Shown here in pieces: positions 34,551 through 44,640 of a stretch of DNA of 64,000 nucleotides. A program made the translations under genes and the position numbers. The DNA is taken from NCBI GenBank assembly GCA_011037195.1, contig JAAEAF010005060.1, forward strand, positions 62,001-126,000, read 5' to 3'. The DNA is from Triatoma infestans (taxonomy: Eukaryota; Arthropoda; Insecta; Hemiptera; Reduviidae). The notes under the pieces were generated by a model that was not told the DNA's origin, ran no database searches, and saw nothing but the letters and a program-made list of their open reading frames with translations. The stretch's first letter is position 1. Every line of letters starts with the position of its first letter.

Positions 34551-36485
34551 CACTGGTTAATGATGAAGATTGCTTAATAATGATATGAACTCTTCTTAAA
34601 CACAGATCTTAAGGGAGGAGGGAATTTGGAGGGAGGCTGTTCACCAAAGTGATCCCACCTAGCCTAGTGCTGTTAGAAGCAAATTGTGTCTACAAGTGGT
34701 AACCTGCAAGAACACATCCGAAGAGAGATATCCTCACAAGAACCCTTTCTAAGATTTGCACTTTTTTAAAGAAATAGAGTTGGAAAGGGCGCTGCGTGAT
34801 GAGCGATTTCCTTCTGCTGGCTGCATTAATCACCAAGGTAATTCGAAGTTTCGGTTTAGATCCCATCAACCAGAATTACAACTTTAAGCAGATTTTAACA
34901 ATCACAATTTGCTTTTTATCGAAATCGGCTCCAATGATTTTCTCCCAACTTATCCTGTATTCGATCTATTACTTTTATTTAAAATATTTATCGATTTTGT
35001 TCGAGGAAATTGATTTTAGGGATATTTGGAAGGGAGATTGAAAGTTTTGGCTTACTAAGATGCCACTTTAGAATTATTGCAAGCGTCCATCACCCCCACA
35101 GAGAATTAATGATAGTAATTAATAAATAAATTATACTAATTTTTCAATTACTTATACAAAACATTAAAAAAAATCGTTATTTATCCTGAATTTAAGAATT
35201 CCGTTTCCTTGCTTTTCTTTTAATTTCTAATATTTCTAATAATACTTTTACCATTTAGGCTTGTTCATATCATTTTGAATGTTTTCTTCAGTAATAATAA
35301 TAATAATAGGATTTTCTCTCAGTTGTCGAGTTTTTACCGGAAATACAAGAGTTGAGGTCTCTTGAGTTCGAAAAAGTGTTTCTGTTTTTTAGAAATTGGT
35401 TTCTCTTTTTTGTTTTGTATGTGTGTGTTTGTGCGTAGTCAGCACAACACAAAAAACGGAAACTGCAAACTTGATATTTCGTTTAAGTCCAGCAGACCTT
35501 TCAGAAAATATGGTTTTTCATCGAAAACTTTTTTCTTCTATCAACCGGAAAATTCGAAAAAGTTCTTGCTCCAACAAAGGGAAATATCAAAATACTAATA
35601 AATGGATATTTTTCAGTTTTGCAATTTTTTCGAAATTATTTTGGTCCCAACACACCAAGAGTCATCAATTTTGAATATTTGATATAATGGCAATATTTTT
35701 TTCTTAGAAATGTAAGAGAAAATAAAAACGAGACTGCAAGATGCAGATCTTCCCGTAGATTGGAAAGATTGTCTCATAAGCAGCAATATCCCTGAAGAAA
35801 ACTATCGCAACAAGGCCTTATTACAATTTTCCAAAAACTATAGAAACTTATTTTAGAAACTATTCCCTTATATAAGAAATTATCAAAGAAAATTGCCTCC
35901 TAGTAATTGAATACTGAATACTGAGTACTGAAAACTAGAATAAAATAAAAACTGAAAAATTTATAAACAAAGTTTACACATGGAAAAACATTTAGAAAAT
36001 TTTCCTCAGACATTCTCTTCGGTGGGAATCTTCACGCTCGCTTAATTCCACCATCGGCTCTTCCAGTGGTATTTCCAATTATTCTGGAATATTTCTTTAA
36101 GTAAAATGGAAAAACAACAACAATGTACTTGGGAAAATTACACACAATTACATAGGAGTGTGGAAAATGTTTTCATTTGCTTAATCACCAAGATCCCCAT
36201 TTTCCGCTAACCGAATTTTGTTGGTGGAAATTTTGTAAGAAATGGCTGTTAGAGAGTTGTCAGTGTGGACGCATATCTCCGGAGGAAATTACTTTTATTT
36301 TCCATTAGAATTTTCTTAGTATAGTCTGAATTTTCTCAGAATGCCTGAATAGCCTTATTTAAATTAATTTTATATTAAAATTCCTATTAAAAAAAAGTTT
36401 CGAAGCTATACACTTCAGAAACATCATCAAACGCCGTAGGTTAACGTTTTAAACATCTGGACAAAGTAAGAAAAGTTTGCCTAAT
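34551..36485. repeat. unassigned sequence with HINE-like pieces
   Basis: Reverse-oriented HINE-like pieces lie at about 34915-35040 and 35318-35690 (tcgagtttttaccggaaata, gaggtctcttgagttcg). A + strand 3' end lies at 35695-35725. A string at 36245-36290 (gttagagagttgtcagtgtg, ctccggaggaaatta) recurs at 38320-38365. No gene is recognised. Confidence 0.45.
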
Positions 36486-36600
36486 TTTTACTTTCTACTC
36501 CTAGTAAGAGAAAGTATTGTAATCGTATCAACTTTTCGATAACGAGTTTTCACCGGAAATACATATTTTGAGGTCCCTTGAGTACTTAACATAAATATAG
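36486..36600 (-). repeat. HINE-like 3' end fragment
   Basis: Reversed terminal hairpin (ctcctagtaagag at about 36510), then aagtattgtaatcgtatc, gttttcaccggaaatacat and gaggtcccttgag. Truncated at about 36600. Confidence 0.65.
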
Positions 36601-36707
36601 AGATGGAGAGGGGGACAAGAACCTACCCAGGCAGATAGTAAAAGAGATGACATTATAGTCCTGAAGAGAGCGCCAATAATGATTAAGAAACACAATTTTT
36701 TATCTAA

Positions 36708-36947
36708 TCTAAAATTAGATTAGATTCTTTTCGGGGATAGTGCTCTGTGACCTGAAAGATCTATTGTGCCCCCGGAACCTTCTCTGCGCCGTGCCGGCCT
36801 CCGTGTAGTGTTCTCCAGTAACAGACAACACTGCCCATCACCGGATAGGAGGCTGTAGAGACTCCTAGGGCAGCAATGCTGGATTCGAACATGGGACCTA
36901 TGTGTGGGAGTCCAGCGCGCTATCACTGAGCTAATCCCTTCCCCCAC
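36708..36947 (-). mobile_element. tRNA-derived SINE (copy B)
   Basis: On the minus strand the head reads AGGGATTAGCTCAGTGATAG with CGCGCTGGACTCCCACAC (A box) and ATGTTCGAATCC (B box). The body contains CTATCCGGTGATGGGCAGTG and GGAGAACACTA. The tail CACAATAGATC, then CACTATCCCCGAAAAGAATC, resembles the 3' end of the LOA-type LINE fragment at 34.5 kb. The 75-codon frame on this strand is fortuitous. Confidence 0.75.
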
Positions 36948-36954
36948 AGATTCC

Positions 36955-37605
36955 TTAGAAACCCCTAAAAAACAAATTTCTCCAAAAAAATGTTAGAAAT
37001 AAAAGTGTTAGATCTATATCTCTGCAGTTAGTAGTCCAAGTTAACTGGAAATTGTTAAAGTCGTTTTCCAGAACAATCTAAAAAACTCAAAAACTTCCAG
37101 TTAACAGATTTTCTTCAAATTTGGAAATGTAGGAGCTTCGAACATATATTAATATTGTATACGTGGCACAATCATACATTACATTTAAGTGGTACTTTCG
37201 AGGAAAGCTTAATGCTACTGTTGTTCCCTCAGAACTCTTCCCCCAAAAAATCAATTTTCCTGGAAAAATGCTTCAAATGAAAGTGTAAACAGTATCCGAA
37301 GCTTAAAGAAAATCGCGGAAAAACTAAAAAAAAAAATTCATTAAAATCGCGCTTCTGGTTAATGGATTTTTGGCCGAAACCTTGGTGACAGTTGCGGAGG
37401 TGATATGTATAAAGTGTACCAAGTTTGAGCTTCTTGCAATTTTTTCCATTTTGAGTGTTTTTTTTTCACGTCCACACACACACATACATACATTCTGCAA
37501 AAAACAAAAAATAATTCCTACTCCAAAGATCTCAAACTTTTTCGTGGAAATTCGACATGATCCCAATACTTTTCATTATTTCTTGTTAGAAAAAGTAATA
37601 AAACC
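36955..37605 (+). repeat. HINE-like copy, 5' truncated
   Basis: Internal family strings occur throughout: cctaaaaaacaaatttctcc near 36965, ggtggcacaatc-like sequence near 37150, cgcgcttctggttaatgg near 37348. It has a degenerate 3' end at 37555-37600 (cgacatgatcccaatactt, ttgttagaaaaagtaat). It lacks the conserved start. Confidence 0.55.
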
Positions 37606-38325
37606 AAAGAAATAAAAAAAATTATACTATAAATTATTTACAAAGTGATAAATTTTTTTTTATTACATTACAGATTTATAATTGGCTATATTATTATTGG
37701 CTGGATAAATTGAACTTCTTATAGGTTTTATGTATATATCGGTATGATATACTGATATATTGGTATATTTTCACATACCAATACTCAATGTTATAAAAGT
37801 TACAATGCCCGTCAGCGCCTCAGATACAATCAGTCCCAATCAGTCTCTAACAAAGTAGTTTTCTCTCTTCCCTACTCCTCAAACAAATTATTAATTATCA
37901 TTTTATCTTTATTTCCGTTATTTCTTCTACAGGTATAGTTAAACAATATTGAAGTACAAGAAAAACTTATCTAGAGCTAGCTTTATGCATCACAAGTTTT
38001 AGAAACAATTATTGTGCATTGCTTAATTTGGTAAGTATTGTCTAGGAGCAATCTTAACTAGAAGAAATTACTTAAGGACCAGTTTATTCGTAATGATTAC
38101 ATATGCACTACTGGATATTTATCTATGAAGGAGATGGATAATCCATTATTTAAGCGAAAAGATTTGATGCGAAACACGTCTTCTAACTTTCTCATAACTC
38201 GTTGGGTGATAAATTTTTTCCAAACTTAACATCCTACTAAATGTTTACTTTTCTTCAATTTTATATCAATGGGAGAATCTAACCTAACAAAACGACCTTT
38301 TTGAGGAAACCATAAAGATCTGTTA
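37606..38325. other. no gene seen; one HINE-like start
   Basis: A degenerate HINE-like start in + orientation lies at about 38167 (gatgcgaaacacgtcttcta, actttctcataa). Otherwise A+T-rich and unassigned. Confidence 0.4.
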
Positions 38326-38715
38326 GAGAGTTGTCAGTGTGGACGCTATCTCCGGAGGAAATTATTTTTATGACTTTCGGTTTTTTGTCCGTCGTAGCGT
38401 GCATATTTCTTATATTTCTGACCGGTTTCGGATTTTCATCCAACGTCAGAGCAAATTCACCAAGTTTGTTTGGAGAGTTCACTTCAACGCAAAGTTTCTG
38501 TTACACTCGACACTTGTTGGTTTGTTTGATGTATGTGTGCGCGTTACGACGTTATCGTTATAAGGTCATAAGCTTGTAACGCACATAGATAAATCAACAA
38601 ACCAACAAATGTCGAATGTAACACAAACATTCCGCTGAAGTGAACTCCCTACACGATTTGGTGAATTTGCTCTGACGATGGATGAAAAACCGAAACCAGT
38701 CAAGAATGTTTATCA
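38326..38715. mobile_element. fold-back repeat with hammerhead-like motifs in both arms
   Basis: Arms at about 38415-38562 and 38567-38705 are inverted copies: gaccggtttcggattttcat against gatgaaaaaccgaaaccagt, and ttgttggtttgtttgat against its complement. On the + strand CTGACGA at 38672 is followed by GGATGAAAAACC and GAAACCAGTC. The other arm, on the minus strand, has a better stem (GGAT-GAAA-ATCC) before GAAACCGGTC. No target duplication was found. Related pieces lie at 25.95, 30.55 and 36.25 kb. A HINE-like start (minus) follows at about 38737-38775. Confidence 0.6.
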
Positions 38716-38775
38716 GTTACTAATAGTAATACCTAAGTGCCGTAAGAAAAAGTCGATGAAGTGTTTCATACCAGA

Positions 38776-39696
38776 CTTATCTTTTCTTTTTTTTTTTTAA
38801 TTAAACAAGTGGCAACAAATGTAATTTTCATTTAATAAAAACTAAATTAGGACCAGATAAAAGTTTTTAAGAACCCATAAACTGGTGGATTATAACCAGT
38901 TATTTGTTTAATGTTATTTGAAAAGTTATCGAAATTATATGATTTCAAAAGTTTTCGTCCTCCGCTACCCCGATATTTCGCTCTCTCTCTCTGTCTATCG
39001 CTCTTTCTTTCTTTATGCATATATATATATGTGTGTGTGTGTATCATACCAATCAAAACTATTATCAAAATGGTTCTAAACACTTAAAATGGGCCATCAG
39101 TAATTAAAAGTTTGTTTTGTACTTCATTTGTGGGCGTTTACAGTGAAAGCTTAGCTAAGCACCAAAGTAAGGGCATACAGTAGGGTGGTACTTTTAGCAC
39201 CAATACTGTTACCACCGCTACCATCACCCATTCCCTCGAACACTTAAGCAATATCATTTTCACGTGAAGATGCCATTCCCCGGTCATTTATATTAATGTG
39301 TAACTAGACCAAACAGTCTGCTGTTAACTGCCTTATTCTCATGTATTGTAAATACTTCCTTCCCTTCTATAACAGGCCTGAAATGTTAACCTTAACTACA
39401 GATATACATTGGACAGGAGTTCAGTTAGCCATTCTCACACTAAACTGTCCTTCGAACTCCTCTTTTCAGTTACAATTTTCTATTTACTTCTTTCTTTTGC
39501 CCCCAGGAGGCATTTCTTTAATCAAATATAAGTAAATTCTATATCACTTTACCAACATTTACAATACTAATGATTTTATTAAAAAAATATTGAATTTAAT
39601 TTTTATCAATCTAGCAGTTTTTAAAATCTATATAATTAATATCTAAATTGAATAATTTTTATCATGAAAACCCTGTAACATAAGGCTTATTTTCGT
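38776..39696. other. no gene seen
   Basis: A CT-rich and (TA)/(GT) simple tract lies at 38978-39040. No coding region or element end is recognised. Confidence 0.5.
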
Positions 39697-40358
39697 TTTT
39701 AATGTAAGACTGTAAGAGCAAGTATTGCGATCGTACCAAATTATTTTTCGATATTTTTTTTCGAAGTAAATACACGTGTTGAGGTCCCCTCAGTACGAAA
39801 AAATGGATTTTAGAAAATGGTAAGTTTGTTTGTGTGCATGTTTAGTCAGCATAACTCAATAAGAGAAAATCTCAGAAGTTCAAACTTGGAATTCAGTTTA
39901 AATGCGATCATGGGATCCGAAAATAACATTTTGATCAAAATTAATCAATTGGAATCAATACTTTAGTGAATGGATTTTTAAGTTTTATGGCAATTTTCTT
40001 AAAAAAAGCTCCAACGATTTTCTTTAAACTTCTTGTAATAACTACACATATAAAGAGATACAACTTTTATTTAAAACATTTTTCAGAGAAAATTCATTTA
40101 AAGCGGCTTTTTGGGGAGCGGTGAGATTATGTTATCCTCTAAATTGCTATTTTAGTTTATTATACAATTTTATCATCTAATAAATATTAATTAGAATTGG
40201 ATGTGTTGACAAAATTTCGAGTTTCAAGAAAATCGCTTTATCGCTTTAGTGAAGTCAACTAATTATTTAGCAAAAATTCCATATTTGAAGGACTTTTGGT
40301 CGATTATAACTATATACAGTAAGAGAACGTAGTGTGTGAGTGTTTCAAACCAGAATTT
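39697..40358 (-). repeat. HINE-like repeat, full length
   Basis: The start on the minus strand lies at about 40358 (TCTGGTTTGAAACACTCAC), followed by the sub-terminal GTTCTCTTACTG. The reversed 3' end lies at about 39703-39745 (actgtaagagcaagtattgc). At about 660 bp, with few interruptions, it is a good reference copy for the family. Confidence 0.75.
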
Positions 40359-40390
40359 TTGGTTTAAACGTTCGTTTTGAATTAAGGTTC

Positions 40391-40428
40391 TATGGACCCC
40401 ATATTCCTGGGCGGATATGGGGTCCATA
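40391..40428. repeat. perfect 14-bp stem hairpin
   Basis: TATGGACCCCATAT and its exact reverse complement flank a 10-base loop (40405-40414). It lies between the HINE-like repeat and a Jockey tail. Function unknown. Confidence 0.8.
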
Positions 40429-41129
40429 TCTCTAGAAGAAGATAGTTTAACGTCGAAATTGGCAAAAAGATACAGAATAGGAAATAGGAAGATTACACAA
40501 TATTAAAAAAATTTTTTTTTGTCCTTTCATTTATTTGAAAATTTACAACTGCTGGTACGCCTGCATAACCAGCAACAAGTAAATAAGATGACTTACAATA
40601 ACGGGAATGGAGATATCTTTCAGTGGTGACCCTCCACATTATTTCGCTGCGCACTTATAAGAGATCACGAGGCCACTGCCGCCTCAGTCGTTGAGGAGGG
40701 TTATCTGGAATGGCTGCTGATGAAAGATGGTGAATTAATGGATTGTGATGATGTGCGAGACGGGTGTAAAATTTGCGGTAACCTAATTGGACAGGTCACT
40801 TATAAATGGAATCTGGAGATCGGAATGTATTGTCAGGTTAGAAATATAAAACGGAGCATTGGTTATACAACGGAGTATTTCGGATTGTAGGGTTTGGAGG
40901 CGGTGGATGTTGGAACGCTTGGTTGAGCCCCATAACTCGAGTCCATAAGTCCTAAGTTTTTAATAGGAGCTTGTAGATAAGTAATTTGTTATTTAAAGTT
41001 AGTTTTGAGCGTCTGTCTAGTAGTCGCTTGAGTAGGCTGTAACGTTTTTTTACTTTGTTTCGTTTCATTCTTGTATGTGGGTTCCATGTCAGGCGTTTAT
41101 CTGAATACTATCTATCTATCTGTTTGGCG

Positions 41130-43052
41130 TTACAACCTTAAGTGGGTCCTAGCCTCCCCAATGAGTCCGTTCCATTGATCTCGGTTGTTTGCAGCCGCTT
41201 TCCAATTTCTTACTTTCAGCAAACTTCTTGCATCACCGGCGACACCATCCTCCCATCTCAGCCTTGGTCTGCCCACTTTTCTTTTTTCACCAATCGCTGC
41301 CTCAAGCAGTCTTCTAGGGATCTGTCCAACATCCATCCTCGCCACGTGCCCCGCCCAACTCAGCCTTCCTAGTCTTATTACGCGCCCTACGTCCGCCTCA
41401 CCGAAGAGTTGATAAAGCTCTCCATTGTGCCTCCTTCTCCAGATGTTTCCCTCCTTCACAGGACCAAAGATCCTTCGAAGAATTTTTCTCTCAAAGATTA
41501 GGAGTCTATTCTCATCAACCCTTGGGATGGTCCATGTCTGAGAGGCGTAGGTCAAAACTGGGCGGATCAATGTTTTATATAGCCTGGCCTTCGTCTTTCT
41601 GGAGATCAGGCTGCTCTTCATGTATCGGACCAGACCGAAGTAGCACCTATTGGCAGCCATTATTCTTTTGCCGATCTCCTGCGAAATGATATTGGAGGCA
41701 TTAACTTGGAAGCCCAGGTATGTGAATTCCTGAACTCTCGCAAAGGAGAAGGAATCTATTTGAAGTCTGTCTCCAGGGGGCCCGCTACCACCTCCGACAT
41801 ACATATATTTTGTTTTATCTTCATTGATCGTGAGGCCAACAGATAGCGCCGCCTCTTGAAGTGCACGGAAGGCGTTCTTCAATGCAGAGAGGGATCTTGC
41901 TATGATACCCACGTCATCCGCATATGCCAGCAGTTGGACGGATTTATTACCAATAGTGCCTAAGGTTTGTATACCCGACTTTCTGACCACTGTTTCCAGC
42001 ACGAGGTTAAACAGGAGGCAGGCCAGAGCATCTCCCTGCCTCAGTCCTTTATTTGTTTTGAATTCAGCTGATAGCTCAGTTTGAAGACGCACTGCACATG
42101 TTATTTCGGACATTGTTAGCTTAATCAGCCTGACCAATTTTGAGGGGATATTCATCTCCTCCCTTGCTTCAAATAGTTTCTGGCGAAGAACACTATCATA
42201 GGCATTTTTGAAGTCGATGAATAAGTGGTGTGTTGGGATATTGTACTCAGTTCCTTTTTCTAGAATCAGTCGCAGTGAAAAGATTTGATCCACTGTAGAC
42301 TTGCCTTTCCTAAAACCCGACTGGTAAGGGCCAATCTCTCTATCAGTGAAGTAAGCCAGTCTATTAAAAAGTACATTTGAAAAGATTTTGTAGGCACAGG
42401 ATAACAACGAGATGCCTCTGTAATTCGAGCACTCTAGCTGATCCCCCTTTTTGTGTATCGGACAGATGATAGTTTGTCCCCATTGGCTTGGTAAGACTTC
42501 GTCGTTCCAAATAACCATGATCAAATTATGGATTGCTTTATAAAGTTCTTCCCCACCATACTTAAACAGTTCGGCCGGCAGACCGTCAGCTCCAGGAGCT
42601 TTATTATTTTTCATTTTAGCTACCGCTTCCTCAATCTCCTCCAAATCTGGTGGCTCTATGTCCTCATCTTCATGTTCTATTATTTGTCCTAGTCTAGGCA
42701 GCGTTTCCTCTTCGCTGCAATCGCTGTTTAAGAGGTTGTCAAAGTGCCGGGAACATCTCTGCATTATCTCCTCCTTTCTAGACAATAGCGTTCCATCCTC
42801 TTTTTTTAATGCAGTTACCTTTGGCTTAAAGGGAGCCCTTCCCTTATTCACCTTCTGATAAAACAACCTGTTTTCATTAACGTTCCTGTGGGCTTCAATA
42901 TTCTCCATTTCTTTGTTTTCCCATATTCTCTTTTTCCTTCTATGAATTCTCTTTTCCTCTCTTCTTTTATTTTTATATTCCTCCGAAGACCCTCTAGTAG
43001 ATCGTTTAGGCTGCGTTTTTTGCATCAGTAGCTGCCTTGCATTCTTCATCAA
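41130..43052 (-). pseudogene. RTE ORF, reverse transcriptase part (open for 640 codons)
   Basis: The frame contains KMKNNKAPGADGLPAELFK, CSNYRGISLLSCAYKIFSNV, LFIDFKNAYDSVLRQKL, GLRQGDALACLLFNLVLE and LLAYADDVGIIARS. The catalytic YADD is intact. The C-terminus HVARMDVGQIPRRLLEAAIG and KVGRPRLRWEDGVAGD is typical of RTE-clade RTs. No stop interrupts it, but the first codons (MMKNARQLLMQK) are a shifted reading of the overlapping upstream frame, so the true protein joins the endonuclease part. It looks like the youngest RT in the window together with the one at 50.6-52.8 kb. Confidence 0.92.
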
Positions 43053-44368
43053 ACCATGCGGATCTTTCTACCCGTTTTAGCAGTCCTAATATTTCCTCTG
43101 CCGCTGTTGCTATCGCATTTTGGCAATGCTTCCAACTGTCTTCTACGGGTTCGTTTGTTTCAGCTGGGACTTCTCTCAGATGAGAACCTATCCCATGCTG
43201 ATAAGCCTGGAGAAATTCATCATTTTTTAATCTTTTGACGTTAAACTTTTTCGCATTTACTGGGCGAGTCTTCTTAGCCAGCGATATTCGAGATCTAATT
43301 TTGGCTATAACTAGATGATGGTCAGAGTCTATATTAGCGCCCCTATATGTTCTTGCGCTGATTAGATCCGATTTGTGACGATCGCTAATCAACAAGTGAT
43401 CAATTTGGTTGCCCGTATTTCCATCCGACGATGTCCATGTGATTTTATGGATCCTTTTGCCCGGGAAGGATGTACTTCCTATAAATAGTCCGCGAGAGGC
43501 TGCAAAGCTAATTAATCTCTGGTCATTGTCGTTGCTAATGTCGTGGAGACTATGCAATCCAATAGTAGGCCTATAGCATTCTTCCTTCCCAATTTTGGCA
43601 TTGAAATCGCCTAAAAGAATTTTTATATCATTTCGGGGGCTATCGTCGAAAGACCTCTCGAGGGCCTCATAGAAATCTTCTTTCTCCTCCTCTTCCGATG
43701 TTTCTGTGGGGGCGTGACAGCTTATCAAGCAATAATTAAAAAATTTTCCCTTGATCCTTGAGTTCCTAGAGTTTACAGATGCGGGGGCTTACCGGGGTGA
43801 ATCCAATGACTTGCTCTCTGATTCTTCCTCTTACCACAAACCCAGTCCCAAAGATGTGCTTCTTCTCATGGCAGCTATAGTAAATGGTGTGGTGCCTCTT
43901 TTCAAGCAGGCCTTTACCAATCCAGCGAATCTCTTGGATCGCAGCAAGGTCCATTTTATACCTGTCAATTTCATTAAGAAGAGCCTGTAGCCCTCCTAGT
44001 CCATATAATGATAAAGTATTCCAAAATCCGATTTTTAAGTCCGTGTAACGTTTCCGAGTTCTATTGCCATTAATCAGTCCGGTGTTACTTTCTCTTTGAG
44101 GTCTCGTAATCGATAAATTTAAGGCGTGCGGGTGATTGGCCCACAGCGCCCGAGCCTGGTGGAGGGGCTGCCTCCTTGGGGCCTCCAGACCGGCCCTCCC
44201 CGATGGGACCTCAGGGACGGTAGCCCTGAGATGTGTACTGTTTATGTCTTGTTGGTTTGTGTGGGGTGTGTGTAGTGTAAGTGTATGTGTGCATTGTTCT
44301 GGTGAGTGTGCATGGTGTATTGAGCTGTGGTAACGTGGGGTCGCTACATCCCAAGTAACTGCATGCAA
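43006..44368 (-). pseudogene. RTE ORF, endonuclease part (frameshifted)
   Basis: The N-terminal part (44368-43766) leads into LKIGFWNTLSLYGLGGLQAL, IQEIRWIGKG and FGTGFVVRGRIREQVIGFTP, the start of an APE-type endonuclease. After a frameshift at about 43760 it continues SCHAPTETSEEEEKEDFYEA, LLGDFNAKIGKEE and GANIDSDHHLVIAKIRSRIS, which contain the catalytic GDFN and SDHH boxes. A second shift at about 43010, in an A-run, separates it from the RT. In the family this domain nicks target DNA. Confidence 0.9.
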
Positions 44369-44640
44369 CAGTTACCCCGTGCGGGGTGTTTGTCTGAATA
44401 CAGTCCTAGAATTTAACTGTAACCACGCATGGTAATAAGATGTGATTGATATGAAATGGGGGACTAATGGCTCGTCTGAGAGTGAACGTTATATTTTTGC
44501 TTTTTTGGACGTTTTCATTCTCCATCTGCAAAACCATTTCTTTAGGGATTGCAAATGTTGCTGAAGGTTACATGTGCTTAGGACAGGATCGGGATGTGGG
44601 GAAAGGATGGCTGTGTCATTGCGTAGGATAAAGTTAATTT

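Larger units (their letters stand above)
41109..44387 (-). mobile_element. RTE-type LINE with target duplication
   Basis: GTTTATCTGAATAC (41095-41108) and GTTTGTCTGAATAC (44388-44401) flank the element and differ at one base. It encodes one ORF of endonuclease plus RT. It ends in a short (TATC)n/(GATA)n tract at 41109-41121, the microsatellite-type tail common in RTE elements. At about 3.3 kb it is the expected RTE size. Two frameshifts are visible in the ORF. Confidence 0.93.
40511..44640 (-). mobile_element. 5'-truncated Jockey-type LINE (Jockey-3), split by an RTE LINE
   Basis: Minus-strand pieces at 44640-44388 and 41108-40511 form one RT C-terminal region. The first gives DTAILSPHPDPVLSTCNLQQ and SLKKWFCRWRMKTSKK, which follow the catalytic box. 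The second gives KRLTWNPHTRMKRNK, SLLKRLLDRRSKLTLNNKLL and, near 40680, a PPQRLRRQWPRDLL-like end. The tail is a T-run at 40511-40520. Removing the RTE rejoins the ILGLYSDKRLTW region. Stops and frameshifts are present. Confidence 0.8.

Noticed and set aside
36720..36947. 75-codon minus-strand frame
   Set aside because: It is the SINE itself read through, with a tRNA-like head and no protein similarity.
41142..42858. Several + strand frames opposite the RTE RT
   Set aside because: Antisense shadows of a long coding frame.
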